Below are positions 4,501 to 11,510 of a DNA stretch of 12,290 nt, piece by piece. The notes beneath the pieces are model-generated. The model saw nothing but the letters and a program-made list of their open reading frames with translations, had not been told where the DNA came from and made no database searches. Location of the stretch: contig JAPHSB010000296.1 in assembly GCA_026193295.1 (NCBI GenBank), positions 1 through 12,290 of the forward strand. The letters are read 5' to 3'. The position numbers and the translations under genes are program-made. The stretch comes from Lysobacterales bacterium (GTDB lineage: Bacteria > Pseudomonadota > Gammaproteobacteria > Xanthomonadales > SZUA-36). The first letter of the stretch is position 1, and each line of letters opens with the position of its first letter.

Positions 4501-7418
4501 TGCGGTACTCCGTTGAGGTCCACGGTGACTTCGGCGGTGTTGGCCAGGCGGGCCTCCATCTGGTGCAGGTAGCCGATGCCGCGGGCCATTTTGCTTTCCA
4601 GGAACGGCCGCAGCTGGAACAGCCGAAGATCGCCGTCGAGAAAGCCGAATTCGACGTCGGCCGGCGCTGAATTTCCCTCGTCATCGGTGATCGGCGGAAA
4701 CTTCTCCGGCAGCCCTCGCGCAAATTCGATCAGGTGCCGGATCTCCTTCGCTTGCAGCACGGTGTCGCTACCGCTCGTCGGGAGAAAGAGCAGACCGCCG
4801 GCCGGATCGGGCACCCGGCGCCACGGCGCGGTGGCGGTCGCCAGTACGCGGACGAAGGAGCCGTCCAGGGCGATACGCAGCGACTCGGCGGCCTGGCCGT
4901 CGACGGCGCCGCCCAGTCCCTCGTTGACCGCCACCGAGATCACGTCGCGGCGGCCGGTGTCGATGTCCTGCGTCACCAGCACGCCGGATTTATCCGAACC
5001 GACCGATTCCAGCAGCAGGATGGAAGTGTATACGTGTTCCGGTTTGGTCATGTGTGACTGCCGCCAGGCGAAGGCGCGCGCGGTGAACGGCGAGGCCCAA
5101 ACCCTGGCAATGCTCTTCATCAGGTTGTCGAAACCAACCACGTTGGGCAGCGTGAGGTTGAGCCCGGCCCCGGTGAAGCCGGCCAGGTCTTCCACGTTCG
5201 TATCGGAACGGACGAACACGCCCGGGGGGTCTTCCGAGCCAAAGGTCTCGCGCATTGCCATGCGCAACTGTTCCTGGAACGCAGCGCTCGGCGTGGTGTT
5301 GAGGATGATATCGTACAGTTCGGCGCGGAAGGCCTCGGCTTTGGCCGCGCGCTGCGGATCGTCAGCCCGCATGGCCGCCAGTTGCTGATAGCTCGTGGTC
5401 ATCCAGTCGAAAACCGTTCCGCCACCCCCGGCGTGCGGCTGTTCCAGCGCCTCCTGCCGAAACAGGCCGAAGGGGATCGCCACGCCACGCGACACGTGCC
5501 CCGGGTAGTGCGTGCGGAGTTCACCCAGCTTGGCGGCCTTGGGTCCGACTATGCGACCCGAGTCGGAGGCACGCAGATCGTCCAGCGAGACGAAGCGGCG
5601 GACCGAAAGGTCCAGCTTCTCGAGGTCGGGCTCGATCCGCACACCGCCGTTCTTGTCCGCGTCCTCGAATACCTCGCGCCAGCGGTCGTCCCAGGCCGTG
5701 AGTTCGACCAGCCCGGACTTGCTGACGGCGAGCACCACCCGTTCGCCGTTGTGTTGCTCCAGCACCGCCCGCAGCGAGCTGTCAACGGTGACGTTCGGGA
5801 TGCCCAGGTTGCGCGCCAGCAACTGCACGTGCGAGAGCGGGTTGCCTTCGCCCTCGGTCAGGATGCCGGCCACCGGGGGCAGGTCCGAGACCGTTTCCGG
5901 CAGCACGTAGATGCCGTCCGCGCGGAAGCTTTCGAGGTTACGGAGGTCGGGCTCGACCTGCAGGACGCCGGCGGCCAGGCCGGGATTGAGCGCGGTAAAA
6001 CCAACCCCGATGCTTTCGCCGAACAGGCGGTGCTCGACCCCGGCGAGCCGGCTGGCGTCGCGCGACAGGCTGTTCAGCACCTGGGAAAAAAACAGCAGTG
6101 GGCTGCCACGTAACTGGTCCTGGATGAACAGCATGGCCATGGGCTCGATTTCGGCCAGCTTCCCCATGGATTCGAAGAAGGGCATGCGCAGTGCCTGGGT
6201 ACCCCAGCCGGGCGCGCGCCCGAGGTAATTGAGTTCCTCCAGGTACCGGTCCAGCCGGATCGACTCCGGGGCCAGCCGGTCCAACGACCGGTGCAGTTCC
6301 TCGAACAGCCGGCCGTTGATGACGCCGGTTCCATAGGCGGCATGCCCGGCCGTCGCCAGGTACCCAAGGTGCTCGCGACGGCTGGCGTTTGCAAGATTGC
6401 CACGCAGTTCCGAAGCCGCCCTGAAGTTCTGGCTCTCTACCTCCAGACTCAGATCGATGACTTCCAGCCGCGCGGCGGAGGAACGGATTCGCGGCAGTGC
6501 ATCGCGCAGGTCGGCCAGCAGTTCACCGCTAACCGCAAAGCGGTTGGCCGCAGAGGCATCAGCCCGCCAGACGACTGCCGCCTCGTTCAGCAGGTCCTGC
6601 AGCCAGGGCGCGGCCGTGAACTTTGCGGCCAGTTGGTCGAGGTCCTGGTCCAGCGGCGCCGCCTGGTAAACCCGGTCGATCTCATCGGCCAGCACCAGGT
6701 AGGGTTGACGCTTCGACTCGGTGAGCCCGGCAGCGTAGGCCCGCACCCGCTCGGCATCCTCGGCCCCGGGGGCGCCGTGGATCTTGGCCCGCAGCGGCTT
6801 GAAGCCGTCATCGCGGTCCGACAGCGAGGCCGACATTTGCCGGACTTTCTGCACGGATGCGCTGTCCGCGCCGTGTGGCAACATGCGGGCACCGGCGCGC
6901 AGGGAGGTGAACCGCGGTCCGATCCATTCCGGCCGCAAGGCCATCTTGGTCAGCAGGGCGCGGGCGGCTTTACGTTCCTCCTCTTCCTGGATGGCGCCGC
7001 GGTAGAACAGGGCGCGGCGCAGGATCCAGCCATCGTCGGCACTGACCAGGTAGCGCTCGATCAGCAGCTGCGCGTAACGGTCGGTAAACTGCGGATCGGC
7101 CAGGAACTGATCCGCATCCAGCCCGGCCAGCAGGTTGGCGATCCAGTAACCCTGCGCGCGGAGTTCCTTCGTCCGATCGCTCCACTCGCCGTGCTGGTGG
7201 CCGCCACCGTGGTCGCCGCAGGCGTAGGCCTTGGGCGGCTGGATGGTGCCGTCGCTGCAGAACCAGCGGATCCGGGCGAAGGGGCCGCGTTCCGCGGCCT
7301 TCATGTCTTCGATCCAGCCACGATACTTGGTGGCCTCGGCCGATTCACTGCTCGCGGCTACCACGAAGGGTGCGTTCAGGATCAGCAGCACCATCAACCC
7401 TCTTGCCAAATTGCGCAT
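4497..7418 (-). CDS. Exported dikinase-like protein: phosphohistidine domain plus PPDK-type ATP-grasp domain
   Basis: A 973-residue protein. The ATG at 7418 gives a canonical signal peptide (MRNLARGLMVLLILNAPFVVA, cleavage near residue 22) behind a strong GGAGGG. Residues 30-500 are a largely helical region I do not recognise, opening with a Cys/His cluster (C54, C67, H70, H74, H76). Residues 500-575 match the PEP-utiliser mobile domain, with TEGEGNPLSHVQLLARNLGIP and phosphohistidine candidate H530. Residues 620-940 match the PEP synthase/PPDK N-terminal ATP-grasp domain: GPKAAKLGEL (K628), FVRSDTNVEDL (R737), GLGG (834-837) and DVEFGFLDGDLRLFQLRP (D921, E923, Q935, R937), with the spacing known for the PPDK ATP site. 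No PEP/pyruvate-binding barrel follows, so it is not a PEP synthase. The order, His domain then C-terminal ATP domain, is that of glucan, water dikinase. Acceptor unknown; an ATP-using enzyme in the periplasm is odd. Confidence 0.85.
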   Translation of the reverse strand: MRNLARGLMVLLILNAPFVVAASSESAEATKYRGWIEDMKAAERGPFARIRWFCSDGTIQPPKAYACGDHGGGHQHGEWSDRTKELRAQGYWIANLLAGLDADQFLADPQFTDRYAQLLIERYLVSADDGWILRRALFYRGAIQEEEERKAARALLTKMALRPEWIGPRFTSLRAGARMLPHGADSASVQKVRQMSASLSDRDDGFKPLRAKIHGAPGAEDAERVRAYAAGLTESKRQPYLVLADEIDRVYQAAPLDQDLDQLAAKFTAAPWLQDLLNEAAVVWRADASAANRFAVSGELLADLRDALPRIRSSAARLEVIDLSLEVESQNFRAASELRGNLANASRREHLGYLATAGHAAYGTGVINGRLFEELHRSLDRLAPESIRLDRYLEELNYLGRAPGWGTQALRMPFFESMGKLAEIEPMAMLFIQDQLRGSPLLFFSQVLNSLSRDASRLAGVEHRLFGESIGVGFTALNPGLAAGVLQVEPDLRNLESFRADGIYVLPETVSDLPPVAGILTEGEGNPLSHVQLLARNLGIPNVTVDSSLRAVLEQHNGERVVLAVSKSGLVELTAWDDRWREVFEDADKNGGVRIEPDLEKLDLSVRRFVSLDDLRASDSGRIVGPKAAKLGELRTHYPGHVSRGVAIPFGLFRQEALEQPHAGGGGTVFDWMTTSYQQLAAMRADDPQRAAKAEAFRAELYDIILNTTPSAAFQEQLRMAMRETFGSEDPPGVFVRSDTNVEDLAGFTGAGLNLTLPNVVGFDNLMKSIARVWASPFTARAFAWRQSHMTKPEHVYTSILLLESVGSDKSGVLVTQDIDTGRRDVISVAVNEGLGGAVDGQAAESLRIALDGSFVRVLATATAPWRRVPDPAGGLLFLPTSGSDTVLQAKEIRHLIEFARGLPEKFPPITDDEGNSAPADVEFGFLDGDLRLFQLRPFLESKMARGIGYLHQMEARLANTAEVTVDLNGVPQ

Positions 7419-7423
7419 TGCAG

Positions 7424-7429
7424 CCCTCC
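7424..7429 (-). promoter_or_regulatory. Strong ribosome binding site deciding the dikinase-like start
   Basis: On the minus strand GGAGGG stands 5 bases before the ATG at 7418 (GGAGGGCTGCAATG). This, with the signal peptide that begins right after it, fixes the start at 7418 and excludes the longer open frame reaching back to 7643, which would cover the start of the divergent channel gene. Confidence 0.75.
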
Positions 7430-7563
7430 GGCTGTACCTGCGAATACAGGACAGTGATTCACTTGCAAAAAACGAATCCGGAATAATACCGCAATTATCG
7501 CGCCGTGTGGTCGAGCGTGGAACGGCGTTGGTGTATATTTGCCCGGACCAAGCGGAGCGCACC
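7430..7563. promoter_or_regulatory. Divergent promoter region between dikinase-like operon and mscS-type gene
   Basis: The spacer between the two divergent starts is clearly AT-richer than its surroundings at 7461-7500. For the minus-strand operon a possible promoter is TTGCAA (7468-7463) with TATTCG (7446-7441), a 16-base spacing, giving a very short leader. For the plus-strand channel a possible -10 is TATATT at 7534-7539, without a convincing -35. A GGAG at 7554-7557 lies at suitable distance from the channel ATG. All of this is by eye. Confidence 0.3.
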
Positions 7564-8796
7564 ATGGAAGAACTCCTGACACGGCTCGAAGAAATCCTCG
7601 CCGGCTGGCTCGGCGGGGCCGTACTGGCACAAACGGTTTCCAAGCTGCTGCTGATCGGCGTTACCGGCCTTGTATTTGGCGCACTGTGGATGGCCGTCGG
7701 GCGCCTGTTCGGTTACCTCGACCGCAAGACCGACGAGTGGTGCGGCACGCGCATCCAGGGCCTGAAGATCCAGCGCCAACGCATCATGACCGAGGAGGAC
7801 ATCGCCCGCCTGATGCACGGCACCGTCAAGTGGGTCCGACGTGCGCTGAAGGCGATCCTGCTGCTGGTTTTCATCAACGTCATCTTCGTGTTCTTCGAGT
7901 GGTCGCGTGAAGCAGCTGTTGCCGTCATCGGCGGCGCCGCGCTGGTGGTCGAGAACATGCTGATCGCCTTCGTCGCGTACCTGCCCGACCTGTTCGTAAT
8001 CATGGTCGTGATCCTGCTGGCGCGCGTCGTCGTGCACCTGTTGAAGGTCGTGTTCGATGGCATCGCAGCCAAGCGCATTCGCCTGGCCAGCTTCTACCCC
8101 GAGTGGGCGGGGACCAGCTACAACCTGCTGCGGATCCTGGTCATTGCACTGACGCTGATCATCGTCTTTCCCTACCTGCCGGGTTCAGGCTCACCGGCTT
8201 TCCAGGGCGTGTCGATTTTTCTCGGTGTGCTGCTCTCGCTGGGATCGACATCCGCCGTGGCCAACGTCGTGGCCGGCATCGTCATCACCTACACGCGGGC
8301 TTTCAAGATCGGCGATCGCGTGAAAATCTCAGGCACGGAGGGCGACGTCATCGAGCGCAGCACCTTCGTGACCCGCATCCGCACGCCCAAGAACGTCGAG
8401 GTCGCCATCCCGAACGCCTCGGTGTTGAGCAACCACATCATCAATTTCAGTGCGCAGGCCAAGCAGGCCGGGCTAACGCTGCACACCTCGGTAACCATCG
8501 GCTACGACGTGCCCTGGACCAAGGTGCACGAGCTGCTGCTCGATGCCGCCGGCAAAACCGAACGCATCGAAAAGGATCCCGCCCCGTTCGTTTTGCAAAC
8601 GGCGCTGAACGATTTTTACGTGGAATACGAACTCAACGCCACCACGCGGGAACCCGGCGCCAAGCAGCAAACCTACTCGGACCTGCACGCCCATATCCTC
8701 AACGCCTTCAATGCCGCCGGCGTCGAGATCATGTCGCCCCACTACCAGGCCAGGCGTGACGGGTCGGCGCCTGCCTTGCCGCCCCTGGCCGGCTGA
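7564..8796 (+). CDS. MscS-family mechanosensitive channel
   Basis: A 410-residue membrane protein. The open frame extends back to 7231, but the ATG at 7564 has a GGAG about 6 bases upstream and starts a normal membrane protein, while the extension is antisense to the dikinase-like gene. Hydrophobic helices lie at about residues 24-46, 94-112, 117-139, 141-163, 187-206 and 213-243. The last is the pore-lining helix with the MscS signature LGVLLSLGSTSAVANVVAGIVITYTRAFKIGDRVKI (220-255), followed by the beta domain (EGDVIERSTFVTRIRTPKNVEVAIPNASVLSNHIINF) and the alpha/beta vestibule. Members open under membrane tension during hypo-osmotic shock and release ions and small solutes from the cytoplasm. 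With six predicted helices it is larger than the E. coli MscS type. It is divergent from the dikinase-like operon and ends 13 bases from the convergent phosphoesterase gene. Confidence 0.92.
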   Translation: MEELLTRLEEILAGWLGGAVLAQTVSKLLLIGVTGLVFGALWMAVGRLFGYLDRKTDEWCGTRIQGLKIQRQRIMTEEDIARLMHGTVKWVRRALKAILLLVFINVIFVFFEWSREAAVAVIGGAALVVENMLIAFVAYLPDLFVIMVVILLARVVVHLLKVVFDGIAAKRIRLASFYPEWAGTSYNLLRILVIALTLIIVFPYLPGSGSPAFQGVSIFLGVLLSLGSTSAVANVVAGIVITYTRAFKIGDRVKISGTEGDVIERSTFVTRIRTPKNVEVAIPNASVLSNHIINFSAQAKQAGLTLHTSVTIGYDVPWTKVHELLLDAAGKTERIEKDPAPFVLQTALNDFYVEYELNATTREPGAKQQTYSDLHAHILNAFNAAGVEIMSPHYQARRDGSAPALPPLAG

Positions 8797-8798
8797 AA

Positions 8799-8819
8799 GC
8801 GACCCCCGCTCAGGGGCGC
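8799..8819. terminator. Hairpin between convergent channel and phosphoesterase genes
   Basis: GCG-A-CCCC (8799-8806) pairs with GGGG-CGC (8813-8819) around a 6-base loop CGCTCA, giving 7 GC pairs with one bulged A. It fills the 13-base convergent gap and includes the TGA stop of the minus-strand gene (8810-8812). No T-run follows on either strand. Confidence 0.35.
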
Positions 8820-9757
8820 AGCCGCACCGGTCCGTCCATGCGGCGAAGTGTCCCCAGTGGACCGGTAATGGCCGCCGGCAGCTGCGTGGCCGGTACCTCG
8901 TCCTGGAAGCCTGGCGCCGCGCGCGATATCACGCTGACCTCGCCGCCCTCCAGGGTCAACAGGGCAAAGCTGAACGGCTGGCGCGATCCCGTGCCGCTGA
9001 AGGCCCGCGCGTTACCGCCCAGCGCGCCGATGCCGAGGTGCACCATCCCGGCGTCGTCGGTGCCGGCGAAAAAAGCATGGTGATGGCCGCTGGCGTAGAC
9101 GTCAACGCCGTTCCGGTGCAGTAACGCGAGCAGGTCGGGGTCATCGATGATCTCGTGCTCGCGCCCCCGGGTCAGCGGCCACATCGGCAGATGTGAAAAG
9201 ACGATGGTCGCGGTGGCCGAATTACCGTATTGCTGCAGCATCCGCTCGAGGAACAACCGCTCGGTGTCCGGCAACCTGCCGGGCAGCGTGCCGTCGAAGG
9301 CCAGCAGCAGGACACTGCCCATGCGCGCGGCATAGCGTCGCGGCCAATCGCTGCCGGGCAGGATATCGACTTCGGGTACGCGCCCACGCCACTGCAAATC
9401 GAATTGCCGCCGCTCCAGGGCGAATTCCGGGAATGCCGAACCGTCATGGTTGCCGGCCGTCACGGCCAGCGGTATCCCCGCCCGCCTGAGCGGATCGGCG
9501 ACCGTGTTGTTGAACCCCTGCCACATCTGCTCCAGCCGGTCGCGGTCGAGCTTTGGCTGCTTCTGGCCGGCCACCATGTCGCCGCCACTGATCACCAAAT
9601 CCGGCCGCAACCCGACGAGGGTATCGATGGCGTCGGTGACGCGTTTGTCGTAGGACGTGCTGCCATAACGGCCGTTCAGATCGGATATGAAGGCGATCGT
9701 CTGGGCCGCGAGCGGCGCGCTGACCAGGATCAGCAGCAGGCCGGCCAGGCGGAGCAT
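8810..9757 (-). CDS. Exported calcineurin-like metallophosphoesterase
   Basis: A 315-residue protein with a short signal peptide (MLRLAGLLLILVSAPLAAQ), so periplasmic. The metallophosphoesterase motifs are in order: SDLNGRYGS (D26, with N28 in the place of the usual DxH histidine), GGDMVAGQ (D60), GNHD (102-105), SHLPMWP (H189) and GHHHAFF (H225, H227). The fold binds two metal ions and hydrolyses phosphomonoesters or diesters; the SDLNGxYGS start with GDMVAGQ is a recurrent subfamily pattern, so the N28 change is probably a family trait. The natural substrate is not known. The ATG lies two bases after the TGA of the upstream kinase-like gene, and no Shine-Dalgarno is evident, so it is probably translated by coupling. 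It may reverse or process what that neighbour makes, which is inference. Confidence 0.88.
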   Translation of the reverse strand: MLRLAGLLLILVSAPLAAQTIAFISDLNGRYGSTSYDKRVTDAIDTLVGLRPDLVISGGDMVAGQKQPKLDRDRLEQMWQGFNNTVADPLRRAGIPLAVTAGNHDGSAFPEFALERRQFDLQWRGRVPEVDILPGSDWPRRYAARMGSVLLLAFDGTLPGRLPDTERLFLERMLQQYGNSATATIVFSHLPMWPLTRGREHEIIDDPDLLALLHRNGVDVYASGHHHAFFAGTDDAGMVHLGIGALGGNARAFSGTGSRQPFSFALLTLEGGEVSVISRAAPGFQDEVPATQLPAAITGPLGTLRRMDGPVRLRP

Positions 9758-9759
9758 TT

Positions 9760-11223
9760 TCAGGGTGTGGCGATTGTGCAGGAAACCCCCATGTCGCTCT
9801 CAGTTAGGCCCGGCGCCATCAGCAACTGTGCTGGCTCCAGGTCGAGTTTCAGGGCGCCGTTCTGGCAGTCTGCCTGCAACAGTGCGAAGGCCTGCTGCAC
9901 GCGGTTGGCGATGGTGTCCGCCTCCTTGCTGCTGAGCCCGGCGCTCGCCGTCAGCCACTGGAAGGCCGGACCCTTGGCCGCGAAGTCCGCCGCCAGGCGC
10001 CCCAGGCGCTGATACAAGCCGGCATGGTAATGACGCAACCCCTCCAGCATGTGGGTCTTGGCGGCGAAATCCGCGTAACCGGTGCGCACGCCGGCGTCGT
10101 TGTCGTTGATGGCCGACTGCCGCAGGCGTAGCGGGGTGAACCCGGCCAGGTCCGCGGGCACATCCTTGCCCTGCGCAGGCCGCGATTGGAGCTGACCGTC
10201 CTCGACCCAGTACCAGAACCAGTTGTAGTCGATGTTACCGATGCGGTCCTGTTGCCCGAGGATGAAATCCAACAGCGTGATCTCCAGTACGTCCTGCATC
10301 CAGAACACCACCTGTTCGACTGGCGTGTCCGCCCGCAGTTCCTTCGCCATGCGCGGATTCATCCGCGCCTCGCGAATCGAGGCCTGCGCGGCCTCAACCA
10401 CAGGCTTCTCGTTGCGCAGCGCCAGGAAGGGCGCCGTTTGCTGGAAGTCGAGATTCTGGCCCGCGCCCCAGCCCGACTCCCGCGTGCCGTTGACCTCGGC
10501 CCCGTAGCGGTCGCCGGTGCTGCTCAGCAGCACGCCGAAGACCTGGCGGCCCTCGTCGGTCAACGCGCCCGCTCTGGCGCTGCCGCTTGCCTGCCCGGTC
10601 TCGACGGCGTCAAGAAAACGCCAGCCGGCACGCAGCATGCCGAGGCCGTGACGGTTGGCGACGATGGCCAGGGCAGGCTTGGTTACCCGCCGGTTGTGCG
10701 CCTGCGCGTCGGTACTGCGGTACACCGCCACCGGCACACGCACGTTGGTCTGGAAGTAGCGTGACAGGTGATAGTAGACCCACGAGGCAGGCGCGTAGGT
10801 GGCGCTGGTGTCCCGGTCGTTTACCGAGATTTTGAAGGTCGCCGGCTGGCTGCGCGCGACCGCCTGCGCATGGTGGCCGTCGGAGCAGTTCTCACGCTCG
10901 AAGCCCGCGAAGTCTCCGCCATCGATCTCGAACAGGATCGTGCCGGGGCTGGTGCTCCACAGCTTGGGACACAGGGCGAGCTCGGCGAAATCCAGCGTGC
11001 AGTACGTCTGCTCCTCGTCGAGGTCGCGCTTCGAATACTGCGCGCCTGGAAAGGGGGCGATCCGGACACACTGTTCGACCAGCCCGCCTGCAACCTGGAA
11101 TTCCGTCGTTTCGCCGGTGACCGGGGCCGCCCAGAGACCGCTACTGGCCAGTGCCAGGGCAGCAGTCACCAGGACATGCAGCAGTCCGCGCACGGTGCTA
11201 ACCCGCTGCCTGCTCAGTGACAT
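9760..11223 (-). CDS. Exported protein with FAM20/CotH/HipA-like kinase features (function unproven)
   Basis: A 487-residue protein. The signal peptide (about residues 1-33, ending SSGLWAA) indicates export, and six cysteines (C52, C75, C85, C113, C453, C482) suit disulfides outside the cytoplasm. I do not recognise a named family, but several features resemble atypical secreted kinases: TFKIS with K131 as a possible ATP lysine; a helix SWVYYHLSRYF followed by VRVPVAVYRS (147-169), like the FAM20 segment with a xxLDRxLxxxxVPPxxxR pattern; DFILGQQDRIGNIDYNWFWYW (319-339), with D326 as a catalytic candidate; and AINDNDAG (371-378), with D374 or D376 as a metal-binding candidate. The D326-to-N330 step is one residue shorter than in typical kinases. 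The start codon lies inside the upstream small gene (26-base overlap), behind a GAGGTGG sequence. The downstream partner is a phosphoesterase. The gene is certain; the kinase idea is tentative. Confidence 0.8.
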   Translation of the reverse strand: MSLSRQRVSTVRGLLHVLVTAALALASSGLWAAPVTGETTEFQVAGGLVEQCVRIAPFPGAQYSKRDLDEEQTYCTLDFAELALCPKLWSTSPGTILFEIDGGDFAGFERENCSDGHHAQAVARSQPATFKISVNDRDTSATYAPASWVYYHLSRYFQTNVRVPVAVYRSTDAQAHNRRVTKPALAIVANRHGLGMLRAGWRFLDAVETGQASGSARAGALTDEGRQVFGVLLSSTGDRYGAEVNGTRESGWGAGQNLDFQQTAPFLALRNEKPVVEAAQASIREARMNPRMAKELRADTPVEQVVFWMQDVLEITLLDFILGQQDRIGNIDYNWFWYWVEDGQLQSRPAQGKDVPADLAGFTPLRLRQSAINDNDAGVRTGYADFAAKTHMLEGLRHYHAGLYQRLGRLAADFAAKGPAFQWLTASAGLSSKEADTIANRVQQAFALLQADCQNGALKLDLEPAQLLMAPGLTESDMGVSCTIATP

Positions 11224-11458
11224 CGGCGTCCACCACCTCGTGGCCGCGCTCGATGACCTTGGTGCCGCCGCCGAACAGCATCGACGCGATCAGCAGGATC
11301 TTGAACGACTGCCCGAAAGTCAGCGACTTGACGCCGAAAACATCCGGCATCGTGGTATTCCACAACCAGCGGAATATCAGCGTGATGATGGCCAGGATAA
11401 CCAGGCCAATGATCAGGCCCACCAGGGCGCCGACCAGGGTGGCTGCAAGTTCGTTCAT
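11198..11458 (-). CDS. Small two-helix membrane protein, unknown function
   Basis: An 86-residue protein with a long glycine-containing hydrophobic helix (about residues 6-29: TLVGALVGLIIGLVILAIITLIF), then FRWLWNTTMPDVFGVKSLTFGQSFKILLIASMLFGGG, in which a second helix spans about 51-64. The pattern LWN-x-x-MPxxFG...TFxQ...LLFGG recurs in small proteobacterial membrane proteins of unknown role. A strong AAGGAG (11466-11471) stands 7 bases before the ATG. The charged C-terminal 20 residues overlap the start of the exported kinase-like gene by 26 bases, so the two are translationally linked. It lies 52 bases downstream of the partial MscS channel gene on the same strand. It might anchor or assist either neighbour; nothing in the sequence decides this. 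Confidence 0.8.
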   Translation of the reverse strand: MNELAATLVGALVGLIIGLVILAIITLIFRWLWNTTMPDVFGVKSLTFGQSFKILLIASMLFGGGTKVIERGHEVVDADVTEQAAG

Positions 11459-11510
11459 GGTCTTTCTCCTTTTTGCTCAAACGGCTGGGGGAATGTAGCG
11501 CATAACGGAA

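Noticed and set aside
3205..4572. 455-codon plus-strand frame over the serine hydrolase
   Set aside because: Antisense shadow; the minus-strand frame has three catalytic motifs and a signal peptide.
4497..7418. Calling the gene PEP synthase (ppsA)
   Set aside because: The domain order differs, there is no PEP/pyruvate barrel, and the protein has a signal peptide.
5382..7457. Long plus-strand frames (5382-6113 and 6291-7457) over the dikinase-like gene
   Set aside because: Composition typical of shadow frames; the minus strand carries recognisable domains throughout.
7231..7563. N-terminal extension of the plus-strand MscS gene back to 7231
   Set aside because: It is antisense to the dikinase-like gene and does not look like protein; the ATG at 7564 has its own GGAG.
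7419..7643. N-terminal extension of the dikinase-like gene back to 7643
   Set aside because: It covers the promoter and first 80 bases of the divergent channel gene, reads as low-quality Ser/Arg-rich sequence, and would bury the signal peptide; a strong GGAGGG marks the ATG at 7418.
9760..11223. HipA-type toxin-antitoxin kinase
   Set aside because: The protein is exported with six cysteines and has no HipB-like partner; only a distant kinase-like pattern is visible.
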